DNA of 64,000 nt from Strongylocentrotus purpuratus (Eukaryota; Echinodermata; Echinoidea; Camarodonta; Strongylocentrotidae): contig NW_022145615.1 in the NCBI RefSeq assembly GCF_000002235.5, positions 16,664,712-16,728,711 of the forward strand, written 5' to 3'. The position numbers were made by a program, and so were the translations under genes. Every line of letters starts with the position of its first letter. Position 1 is the first letter of the stretch. Below the pieces are notes generated by a model, which worked only from the letters and a program-made list of their open reading frames with translations, made no database searches and had not been told where the DNA came from. Below, piece by piece: positions 1 through 12,100 of this stretch.

Positions 1-60
1 GGAGCTTCACTTACAGGAAACCTAATGGGCATGAGATGCATGTTATCAACCAGAGGGGTT

Positions 61-77
61 GGGGGGGGGGGGGGGGT
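61..77. repeat. Poly-G run
   Basis: A homopolymer of G with one T near the end. Similar C or G runs of ten or more occur near 6559, 7316, 7498, 9342, 24800, 26381, 29490, 35034, 36771 and 42179. Lengths of such runs are often unreliable in assemblies. Confidence 0.9.
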
Positions 78-574
78 GCACACAAATATAAAACATAGAG
101 GAGAAGACACCTAAAATTAGAGCATGCACTACTTGTGCCTTGCTGATTGAATTCACTATTGTTTTCTTTATAAATGTATTACATGTATATGTATTTCATT
201 CCCTTTAAAAAAATTAGAAAAAAGAAATATCAAAGCAAAACCGAAATTTTGAAGAACAATGTTTATTTTTCTACTTAAATTCTTAACACAAGTAGGTCCT
301 ATGCATATACTTGAATTTGAATATTTGTTATGACATATTTGAAGGAATTGAAAGTTTTTCAAAGTTTAGTATTTCTGACTACCTTGCCCTCGAATGTTTG
401 TCACCACCTGTCAGGTCCCCTTTACACAGGCAGGCAGGGTAACTTGATTGGGAAACTGGGATGATACTCAATAAATATAGTTAACAGTTCATTATGAAAT
501 TGCATTTCTCATCTCATTCATTTGGGGACCTCACATCTGCTGCATTCTCACCCTTTCCCCCCAAAAAAATAGAT

Positions 575-575
<1 letters not shown>

Positions 576-606
<31 letters not shown>
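576..606. repeat. (GA)n microsatellite
   Basis: About 15 GA dinucleotides, followed by a purine-rich stretch to about 700. Confidence 0.95.
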
Positions 607-607
<1 letters not shown>

Positions 608-3600
608 GAGGGGAAGTGAAGGAGAGATAGAGAGACAGAACAGAGAATTAAAGAAAAGAAAGGACTAAAGAGTGAGGAAAGAGACAGAGGGAGAAAGGAA
701 AAGGCTGGCCAAACTCTGGCCAGTCTTCGAGATGACTTTCTCCCAGATAAAAAGAAGTCTGGGGAGACTATTCTAAGGAAGATAATATTTCAAAGGACCT
801 CTCGAGCATTAGCCAGTCTCCACCGACTGGTGCGACACCACAATTAGCATTCATGGCGGGCAAGAAAGGCCGCGCTGAATCATCGGTCGGACGACACATG
901 CAGCCGTCCCAGGAGGCGGATCAGGTTTCGGCTCGTCTTTGTAATGGGCTTTCTGCCACAGCCTCATGGTTTGGTGGAGGGAGGTATGGAGAGGGGTGTA
1001 AGAAAAGGAGGGCTACAATAATTACATGCTCATGTCAGTATTCATTGTCACTAACCACAATGTCTTTGAGATCTAAAGATAGAATCCACAGAGAGAAAGA
1101 TACCATGAAAAGAAACGTTTGATTCCGTGCTGAAAGTGAGATCCATCTTATTATCTCTGTGAAAGTCTGTTTACATAAGACTTCAATAAAAGTTGGGACA
1201 TGGACACAGACAAATTTTAATTAGATAATTGTTTTGTGGTGACATTTGCCAGACAAACAAATAATCTACTGACATGTAGAAACAAGTATCCCCCGGATTT
1301 TTTAATTATGACAAAATAAATGAAAATAAGACCGAAATTCGTCACTGCTGACAAATTAGGCGATCTGCAGCAAAATATGAAATGACATAGAAAGGATCGC
1401 CAGACGGCCTCTGACATACAATCGACAATAGCTCACAGAAAGAGAAACTGTATTTCAATTCTTGAAAAGAGATCCGATGATGAGAAACAGATCAGATTAC
1501 TTGATTACAAAGAAAACTGAAAGGATTTATGAATGCTCTGCTTGAAAGTGTTCAATAATGTAAAATTACAAAACATTAATTACAAAGTTAATCTAGCGTA
1601 CCTTCCTGAAAACAATATAAAAAATATTTCTTGTAACAAAAAGAGATCAAGTTTACATGTTGAAACAGTGGAAATAAGATCTTATTGGGTTATATATAAA
1701 ATAATATAGCATGAAATAATAGAATAAGAAATTCTACATTTAAAAAATCCATGCAATCTTCAATGTTAAGGAATGCAGGAAAATATTTCTTTCAACAGAA
1801 TTCAACCCAAAACACTGTAAAAGTTCTAGGAGCATTAATGTATGATTGCCTGACATAGATTCACAGAGTATTCCACCAAAAGTGAATTCATTGTGAGGAG
1901 AGATAAAGGCAATGAAAAGAGGAAAAGCAATATCTCCAAAAAAAAGTGTAAAATCAATACTTTTAAATAAGGTACATGTACATTGCACATTGAAATTAAA
2001 CATGAGGAAAAATGCTCTGAAATAATGAACAGAAAGACAAAATATTTCATGATCCATTGACAATACAGAGAATATATAGTGATAGTACCATATAAAAAAT
2101 ACCATACGCATGAAAAAAGGTGTATATGCATGGCTAACTAGTAAGCTACTTTCTTTGGGATAAATACCTTTATTGGATGTTTATTTTTATTATGTTCTGC
2201 TCTACAGGTGAATGTCCTTTAGAAAAGTCTTTAAAATGATGTCAAATAACTCTAGAATATATGACTGGAATCCTTGCCTGCATGGGAGTCGATCTTAACC
2301 CTCTCACCACCGAAAGATAAAAAAAGACAATCAATTTCACACTTGGGACTAAGTTATTATGTGCCATAAGGAAACTGCACACAGTTGATCTATATCCCAT
2401 GGAATATAAACCTCCTCTTCCTGAAACATGACACGGTTTTGGACGAGAGGGACTACACAATTACCAAGTTGAGAAAGAGTATTGATCCTAGGCTGCAAGC
2501 ATGCATCATATATCGTCTAAAGGTCGAAATGTTGTCTATCACGTCAAGCTCCTCCAGCTTATTGCAGGGACTGAAAATGTATGCACTTTGGGAGTTGGGA
2601 AAGACACGATTCACTGCACATGGGACTGCCTCATTACCATGATAATGATCTCTTGCTATGAGTGGAAAGCACTTGTACACAGCACTTGTGCATGCCTTTC
2701 TCATGCCTAGGCTATAGTCAAGAAATCTGTTTGAACGTATGCAGTATGCATGCAGGCAGGCAGGGATCAGTGAGCTGTGCACCATATCAAACACATGGGA
2801 CTACACACTTGTTGTGTTTGCAAACATCACTGATCTCTAGCTTAAGGCCAAGTTAAAGGTAAATCCATCCAGGGTTTGAAGTCAAAACTGCCACAAAACA
2901 TGTAGATTCCTTTGGTAATTTGAATGTATACCGTACAAATGATTTCACCATGGTACAGATGGCGTCACAATCTGCTACAAATCAATTAGGTTTTAGATTT
3001 AAATCTAAATTTTATTTATCCCTCAATGGTCTGATGCTTTAACTTTTAATAACATTCAATCAAAAATAGGAATAACATTTCCATTTCTAGATTATGTTTG
3101 TTTGTTTTTTCAACTTTGCCATTTTGCCAACTTTTTCAAAGCTTGAAACCGCTGTAAATCATATCCTCTGTACTTTGGTGTACTTTTAATCACTGAAATC
3201 TAATCTACATGTATATGTACCAATTCACTATAAATGTAAAATAGAGAAAACTTGGAAAAGAGAATCACCATGTAACAAGTCACATCGTGCAAAGAATATT
3301 CCATGTACATCAAAGTATGTTAATATTGCATATAGTGTTGCACTGCATTCAAGCTTGGTTTATTGGAAGACGGAACCTGCCATCTTCAATCTGTATCTAC
3401 ATGTGAGATGACATCGTAAAGTGTCACAGCTGTCTACCTTCATTTGAATATTTGAATAATGACCTTGCACGCTGAAACATGTCTCAGCAATGCTTCTCCA
3501 ACACATGATGAAGAACGTTATTTAAAGATTTGGGAGATCTAAGTACAAAATTGTATCCATTGTCATCATCATTGACTTGCATGGAAAAAAATATACCATG

Positions 3601-4627
3601 TCGAACTACGTCCTCTTGCCAATAAATGATATCTGTTTCAAATGAGAAATTGTTTTTAAAAATTAAAAAAAGAAAAAGAAGAATGGTCCACAGAGAGATG
3701 ATTTGAATAAGCTTACATCATATGCAAATGTCTACATTAGTGTATCACTACGATGACCCTGTAACACATGTAGTATGATTCCAAATAAAGTACCACATAC
3801 ACCATTATCAGTTTATATCTTTGCTTCTTTATAATCATAGCACACTTCATTTTTTTAATTATAATTTCATATTTATAATCACCATAGCTTTTGTATCTGT
3901 GATGAAAGATAAGTCTTTGATAGATATATGCCTTTCCTGTGTTACATACTACCCATCATGGGTAGCACCAAAAACGTTTTATCCTCTGTTTCATTATCAA
4001 TAAACCTACAGGTGGCAAATATCAATGCACGTTTAGAAGCAGAAGGAAGTAAGTCCCTGACATACTTGATTGACATCCATCCATCCATTCATCCTTCAGT
4101 ATGTGTAGAGCTTACTAAATTGCTCCAATTGTAGCAAATCCCTTCCAAACATTGCCATGTCTATCACTTCACACCAGAAGCAGCAACAGTCTAGCCAGCT
4201 GCTGTCTGGGTGTACCTCTGACAATCACCATGTTGCAGGCCATCCTTCCTTTCATTCCCCTCTCAAAGTCGATGACAGCTGCAAACAATATCCTTTTAAA
4301 GAAAACTGCCATAACTTCATTTCTTTTAAATATTTACACAGTACTCTCAAAGCTGTTTGTTTTTCCATTCTAGTGTCTTTCACAGAGTGGGAGTTGTACC
4401 TTCCAAGCATCATCCTCGGCCTGCGTCAGTGTCCGGTATGTGTCCAGAAACTGTCTTCACGCCTTCAAGCTTCCATGTTTCTGGAACAGTTTTTTCTAGG
4501 AAAGGTCATCTGCAGGGGTGTTCCTAACCATACATATCTCCAACAACATTTAATTTAGTCTATCTGTTAGACCTGGACTGGGGCAATATGGATCTCAGTA
4601 GCTGGCTTTTCTTGCAGACAGTAAACC

Positions 4628-4652
4628 CTCTGGACTATCAGATAGTCCAGAG
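4628..4652. repeat. 12-bp palindrome in the 3' flank
   Basis: CTCTGGACTATC and GATAGTCCAGAG are separated by one base. It sits about 240 bases past the stop codon and would form a stem in a 3' UTR of that length. Confidence 0.85.
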
Positions 4653-4888
4653 CCTCTTCTGGGACAATCCGGAGCACCAGGACAGGCTAAACACGGAGAA
4701 GATGGACTCCTCTGGACTTTTGAGGACTAATATTTATTCTTTTGTTTGCTCTGCCTCCATCAATCCATCTATTGAAGACAGATGGAGAGGGAGAAAAACT
4801 GATAAAGCATATTCTTCGTCCCAATCACTGCCAGTCAGTCTTTCTAGAACAGTCTATCTTCTACAGGGTTCTACATCCAGGACAGGTC

Positions 4889-5078
4889 CTATAGTAGCTG
4901 GTCTATGACCGGGTGTAGCAACGCCATGTGCTCGGCGCCCCTGATGTTGAGCTTTTGCCTGGTGTAGTAGCAGATCATTTCTGAGATACTAGGGAATGGT
5001 TTGCTGAACTCTCCTAGGATGTAGCCGTCTGATTGATGGTTGAAGACGATCTTCATATGCATGAAACCCTTTGCACTC
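4889..5078 (-). CDS. SHB: SHB-like terminal exon: C-terminal half of the SH2 domain and stop
   Basis: The acceptor (CCTTTTCTTACAG) is followed by one base completing a lysine codon and 62 more codons, then TAG at 4891-4889. The peptide includes SAKGFMHMKIVF, YILGEFSKPFPSISE, YYTRQKLNIRGAEHM and ends LLHPVIDQLL. Vertebrate SHB and SHF share GFMHMK, the PF-x-S-[VI]-x-E turn, KLPIKGAEH and LLYPV in the same order. The protein ends right after the SH2 domain, as in the family. Confidence 0.96.
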
Positions 5079-8000
5079 CTGTAAGAAAAGGAGAAAAGAA
5101 ACACAGTCATGTTAATACAGAGGTTTAAATAGCATATTCATATCTTTCAATATCAAACTGCTGTATATATTTTTTTAAGTAGTCTGAGTTGAACCTGGCT
5201 TAACTTTATAGTCCACTAAATTGTGGAGAGCTGGGTGTCACCCCCTAATTTCTGTATAAATTACTGTCATCATGAAACAAAATAACTTTGATGAACAAGA
5301 ATAAACTGGCAGGGTCGTGAAATTAAAATGAGATATACATTTCAGAGTGATAAGTTTTTGAATTTCATTTATTTTGTCAGAACTCTGTGGAACGTCGAAT
5401 GTGACTGTCGTGCAAGAGAATATTCTAATTTATATAGAATACATACCATATGCCTCTTGAGACTAACATTTGCAAATATCAATAATATGACTATTCTGAG
5501 TTAAATTTGAATCAAGTTTCACACCTAAGAGGATTTTTACTTCTTTTTTTATTATGGGCGTGTCATCTATAAAAACATTATTATGAATTACATGTACATG
5601 ATTAGAGTATATGTTCTTAAAATCAGTGTAATAAGTCTTATTTATATTTAGGGAGAGTTTATCAAATTTGAAACAAGATGATAACTTATTCAATACTAAA
5701 TTGAAAGTTGTAATGAGAATGTAAGAGGTTAGTATCATCTGAAGAACAAAACGTACGTTGGGAGTGGCGATGCATTAACAATATCAGTTGTGTATATTTT
5801 TACAATAACCCACATTGCAAACAATTTTGCAATGAAAATAATACATAGACAATTATTTTAGTAGACCACAATAATATTCATAACTTGGTTCAAGGCAAGG
5901 TGTTATTCATTTCAATATTGATGACTGATGAGTTTTGAGGAAGAAAAACAATTGAGATGATGGCAAACTTGGTGGTTTAATTCAAACTCCATTCACCATG
6001 TATAATCCTATTGTTCCACAAGGTCGATTAGTTCTATATTCAGCAAGTGATATGATAAGGTTTTACTATTAAAACAAAGGAATTCAAGTGCTTATTTCCA
6101 GCATACATCCTTGTATTGAAATTTAAAACCAAATCATAATTACAAGGATTTCTACAAGGATACTTGATGAAAACAAATTACTTCCCTATTCCTGATATTC
6201 ATGATTCAAACTATAAGAGTTATTACAAGAGCCTCCATTCTTGTAATACCACAAAGCTTAAGTCAACCTTTTATAAGGTCAGGTACATGTGTATGTGTAT
6301 GTACGACCACAGTAAAATATCAGAATGTACTCTACTTTTAACATGCTGTTTTGAAAGAAAAAAATGAAGACCATCTCTCAAATGGGTTTCTTCTATTAGT
6401 CTAATACTAATCTACATGTATGCACTATTCCAGGATTTTATACACATTTCTTTTATTCATGAATCATAAAATGTGACGCTTTGAAATGAAGAATTCACTC
6501 TCCACTGATCTATAAACCACATATGTGGCCTCTCCTTTCCAGCGGGTTTAGCTATTGGGGGGGGGGGGGGTGACCCTGCTTGAATCGAAGGGCATTAACA
6601 TGCACTTTGATTTCCACTATCACCCTATGTGTAATGTAGTATACAAATTGAGTTCCTTGCCATTCCACTTGACACCGCTTATTCAATGTGAACAGACCAT
6701 GGGCCATGACAATTATTTTCAACTTGACTAGCACCTCATGCGAAGTGCAAAATATATTTTCAGTTCACTTCACACTAACAATCAAATGTGAACAGACCTT
6801 GGACCATGAACATTTACTTTAATATTCATTGTCACCCCATGTGAAATGCAACAAAAATATGCTTTCAATTCTTTGCTGTTCTATTTCACACCAATGATCT
6901 AGTGTGAAAGAGGTGAAATGGAGGTCCTTAGGCAAGTGTGAAATATATCTCTACCCCTTTTCAGGTGTAAGACATTTTTCCAATCCTTTTGAGAAAGAAA
7001 ATGAGTGTGAGATATGTCTCTGCCCCGATCACACCTGAATCAAAGGCAACTTCTAGTTCTTTTAGTATGTGTGGAGGGGCCCAACCCCTGAAGCTGTCAC
7101 CCAAACAATAAACGCAATGCAGTCAAAATGTTTTCATTTTCAATATGCAATTTAACACCTCCACTGATCCCTATTCAATTTTGAGATAAATACCATTAAG
7201 TTTTAAAACCCATGGTTATGAGTGAATGTTTTTTTTTAGTATGAATTTTCCCCTAGCAAAAATCAGATGAGTTTGAGATGTTTTCCTTTTCTAATGCTTC
7301 AGTCAACAATCCCTCCCCCCCCCCCTCTTCCAACCCAATTCACATTTCAAAATCAATACAAATTAGAGACGCTTGCTGTCTATGTGTGACCAATTTTTTT
7401 CATTCTCTTCCAAGATATTTAATGCTATGTAAATAGACCCAATGTTAAGGATGACTTTTGGGATGTTTTCCTTTTCTAATGCTTCAGTCAACAACTCCCC
7501 CCCCCCCCCCTCCCCCCCCCCCCCCTCCCCTCTTCCAACCCAATTCACGTTTCAAAATCAATACAAATTAGAGACGCTTACTGTCTATGTGTGACCGATT
7601 TCTTCATTTTCCCTAAGATACTTCATGCTATGTAAAAAGACCCAATGCTAAGTATGAAGAGGCCCCCTCTCAGCTCAGTCAGACAGTACCCCCAATGCCC
7701 CATCTCTCTCTTGATATGGAAATTGAGAATCGCCATCCACTCCTCTCCAGAGTGACATTTTCAAGGAATACCCGCTTCCTCCGTCAATATTACTGATACA
7801 TTTTCCTCCATCGCCTCCTCCTAAATAAACCTCAGACCGTGTTTGTTCTGGAAATGTCACCAGATCCCCCACTCTTATATAGCACTTCTCCTTGTTGTTG
7901 AGGAAATATTGCTCTTCACATCAGATTAGTTTAAGACGAGCTCTAAAATTAGCGGGAGTAAAACCCATCCCACTATACATGCTTATGTATTTTGAACTCG

Positions 8001-8956
8001 TTTGTCAGGTACATTTTGTACTGGAAGTCTGCATTCCTACATTTCCATGATCTATTCATTAATACCCAGTACAGTGAGACAAAATTGGTGCCGGTCGGGA
8101 CTATCTTTTTCCTTTTGCCCTCATCCCTACTCCCTATTATGAGATTGACAGTTCTACTTTCCATATAAATACATTAATACATGTATCAGATTGATGTAAA
8201 TATTCACTCAGTAATGGTCAAATTTTCATATGTGTACTTAATACTGCCACAACATTATATGATATCTGTGTGTGTGTGTTTTTGTTGCTAATATTCTTAG
8301 ATGTAGTATATTTATAGTTTAAATTTTACAGTATTATGAAAGCTATTGAATTACTCAATGATTATTACTTTCAATACGAGATGCTTGGTGCTCTCTCACC
8401 CACTGAGTGCTTTTTAGCTGAGAGACAAAGCATAGGTTTAAAAACTAAAATCCTAATTAGGTGTCGATAATATTTGGCATATATAAGCATATAATATCTT
8501 AAGGATTCTTTTATGCATTTTTGTTGTTGGTGTAAATGTCAATGTTCCCCCATGGTGCCTATGAGACACTTGTTTCCAGTCGCTACCCCCACCCCTTAAC
8601 CTCCCCTATTAAACCTCCCCTCCCCTTACCTCCCATCTCTATGATACTTACTTTAATGATAATGAGTAATCCCTTGCTGCACTCTCACTCTGTCTAACCA
8701 AGTAGCTGCCTTCAACACATAATTTTAACTTCTTCTCCGCATCTGATCTTGAAAGCTTCCCGTGATACCACCTGTAATAAAGAAAAACAAGATGAAAAGT
8801 GTGCATTTTAGATATCTTTCCCATAAGTATTAACTACCGGTAGTTCCTCTGATAGACTGCAGGAAAGAAGATGGTTAACAGCTAATAATGTACAAGTCAC
8901 ATAGAGTAGCTCATGATGACGATGTGATGATGAGGAGGAGAAGAATGATGATGGTA

Positions 8957-9016
<60 letters not shown>

Positions 9017-9089
9017 GTAATGATGATGATGGTAACGATGATGATGGTAATGATGATGATGGTGATGATGATGGTAATGATGATGATGG

Positions 9090-9120
<31 letters not shown>

Positions 9121-12100
9121 GACTGCTTGTATAGTGTCAGAACCTGCCCCTGTTGCGTGCTCATGGCATATAATGATGATGGTGATGACGCTGAGTCAAG
9201 ACAATCACTACATAGCTAGCCCTACCAATGAATAGCCTTGTGTGTATTGTAATCCTCCTCATGATAGAAAACCATTTGTAGTAACATAATATACAGAATA
9301 CATATGTACGCATGTCGTTAAGTCACCAGTGAAAGACCACCCCCCCCCCCCCCCCCCCCCCGAGAAAATAAAAAGGAATGGCAGGGAAATAACAGAGAAA
9401 GTGTCAAAAGGAATGTGTATGATAACAAGTTAATACAAGGAGAGAACTACCTGGATATTACAGACAAATCTGATATCTAAAACAAGTGGTAAACAAAGTA
9501 AAGTAAAATGAGAAAGGGGAAAAGACCACCTCGAAAATTACTCTTTTAAAGCATAAGGTAAATCATAACTGACAGAAAAGGGAAATAAAAGAATGAAAAG
9601 GTATCCAAATAGACCACAAGAAGTAGGTTGAAAATGAAGGAAATGGGAGAGTTCTAAAGAGAAATAGAAAGACTAGAGATAAAGACATTGAATCATTGCA
9701 CATGGTGGTACGAATGAACATCTAACACCAAGCTAAGAATGAGAGTGAAACTATCCACTATTCTCATAACTTCCTGGTGCTGATGCCAAAGACCTAAGCA
9801 TCCAGTGGTTGGACTAACAATGATGTCACAGCGAGAGTTACCTAGGTCTAGAACCTGTTTTTAATGTCACAAGGTGGTGTTGATGCCAAGGACCTTAGCA
9901 TCCGGTGGTTGGACTAACAATGATGTCACAGCGAAAGTTACCTAGGTCTAGGACCTTCTCTAACGTCACAAGGTGGTGCTGATGCCAAGGACCTTAGCAT
10001 CCGGTGGTTAGACTAACAATGATGTCACAGTGAGAGGTACCTAGGACCTTCTTTAACGTCACAAGAGGGAATTAAACCGTTAGCGTGTCTTTGCATTTTG
10101 ACTAAGCTCAAGAGGGTTTTTAGCCACTCCTTGTTTTACAAGGTCTTCCAAACAGCTTTTGATGGAGGGAGTTTCCTTGTTGGTAGGCTGAACAGCAAAG
10201 ATGCGTCACATAGTTTTATCGATATTCAAGCAGCGTTGAAAAGGTCATATCGTATTTGATTTCATAATAATAATAAATCAGATTTTGAAAGCCAAAACAG
10301 CAGACCCCATAATAACAAGAAAGGGAGGGGGACATAAAAAATAATGCGCTGAAATATTTAAATGACTGATTTCAACAATAACAAGAAAATGTAAAAGCTT
10401 CCTGGGATTACATACATCATACTTGAGTTACTCCTGAGAAATTATAATGAAGATGTGGCACACTTTAGAACTCATTAACAAGTGATTTCACAGGACTGAA
10501 AGCTACATAGATACCTAATTTCTTTTGTCTTAACTTAGAATCTGATCCCTGGAATTGTTTCCTTCTATGTAAAAAGAGAAGATACTTCCTTGTTGTGAAA
10601 TACCCTCATGGCCAAGTTTCATAAATGCCTTTGGAAGAGTGGAACTCATGTTCCTGTCATGAAAGTCAGGATTTAATTATTTTCATGTTAAAATCAATGG
10701 GGTACATGCAATAATAAGGAAGACATTTTTAAGCAGAGATGATGTCAGTAACAATATGCGGAAACCTTTGAATTTAATATTTCTCTGTAAGCATACAAAT
10801 AATTTTCTCCTCGTGCATGGGTAATTCTTCTGTAACTTCAACATGACATTTGAGTGAGGTAACTACATAAATGGTCCACTGAAACATGGAAGGATGATGA
10901 AAATGCTTCTTTTTTATACAATTTGTGTTGCCAAAAACAATTTCATAACACATAAACCAAGACTGAGAGAGCCAGAATGATACCTTTTTCATTACACAAC
11001 CTTCTTGCTCATAATGATGACTTGACCAAAGTCTCTTGATAATAATATATTTTTAAGAAACAATCCTAAAAATGATATGGGTGTGGAAAAGAAAGGTATG
11101 ATTCATGAAATCTGACCTTGAACAAATCACTTCTTATATATAGACAACCATGATGTAGGAGAACTTTCACTTCAGACTTTGATTTTTGATTAAAAACCTT
11201 TCTTAAGTAGATATTAACAGTTTCAGTTTGGTCAATAACGCCTTTCACAATGCTCCATTAAGAAAGGAAAATTCTTCTTTAACAGATAATTAGTTCTGCT
11301 ATCAGTTTCATTTTGGGCCTAACAGGCATAAGATTGAGGCCTTTTCTTGTCTTATAAACCTGCATTAAAATTGCATTTTGTTAACGCATCATTTCTTCAT
11401 ATCCACTTCAAAATTATTTATATCTTAAATGAAATCAACCTCTCTATCAAGTGATTCTACAAAACTATTACATTATGATAATAATAATGAAATTAAGTCA
11501 TATATAGGATGTTACTTTAACTCTCAAACTTAAAGGAAGGTTGTCACTTTATTGGTAAAATGAAGAACAGTCCACAGAATATTTCTATTCATATTAGTCA
11601 TCCTCCATTATGACATCACAAACTACACAAAGCTTTGTAAGCTGTGACATCACAAAACACTCTCAACTTTTCCGTCAAGATGGTTGCCCTGGCGATTGTC
11701 TGTTGTTTCAAAAGAATAAACATGAACATAGTTCAACAGCCACCTCAGTACAATCTCAAGAGTTGAGTTTTGAGTTACCAACAGTTTCATTGGTGACGTC
11801 GTTGCTCTGGTTGAAGGGCACCTACAGGCTACAGGACACAATTGTGACGGCATGATGATGTCATGTCAAGCGGAAAGCATACACATGTATTTTAAATGCA
11901 TTTGTCAGGCATCTGTCATCATCTTTCGCTTTCTTTGCCAGTCTGTCTATCTGTCTGTTTTTTTCTTTGTGTGGGTGGTTGTATTTATTTTGAGTAGGCC
12001 TAGATTTGTCTTATACTATCCAGCACCTTGTCTTTCTTTCCAGGGGAGTGATTCACAAAGACTAAGATTGACTTTAAGTTGGACTTAACTATTGGAGGCC

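Larger units (their letters stand above)
1..4888. other. 3' UTR and/or intergenic DNA downstream of the SHB-like gene
   Basis: No convincing coding exon is seen. The 3' UTR must begin at 4888 on the minus strand. An AATAAA on that strand (TTTATT at 4733-4738) is about 150 bases past the stop and could serve as a polyadenylation signal; others lie further left, so the transcript end is undetermined. The stretch 780-1010 is richer in GC than its surroundings but shows no family match. A 12-bp palindrome is at 4628-4652, a G run at 61-77 and a GA microsatellite near 576-605. The rest is AT-rich without recognisable features. Confidence 0.5.
5079..8651 (-). other. Last intron of the SHB-like gene
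   Basis: GT-AG intron of 3.6 kb. It holds the LINE fragment at its 3' end, a region of roughly 100-bp repeats (6590-6905), a 185-bp tandem duplication (7277-7657), poly-C tracts, and otherwise AT-rich DNA with no recognised feature. Confidence 0.85.

Noticed and set aside
853-1122. 89-codon open frame starting MAGKKGRAESS in GC-richer DNA
   Set aside because: The later half is AT-rich and noncoding-like, and no family or splice pattern is visible.
4157-4908. Open frames of 106-133 codons on the plus strand opposite the end of the SHB-like gene
   Set aside because: They lie in the 3' flank and overlap the stop region on the other strand; composition does not look coding.
8808-9235. Open frames of 115-118 codons on both strands (poly-Met, poly-Ser)
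   Set aside because: They are readings of the ATG microsatellite; both strands are open only because of the repeat.
9778-10068. Possible CRISPR-like array
   Set aside because: The copies are contiguous 100-bp tandem repeats without distinct spacers, in a eukaryotic intron.
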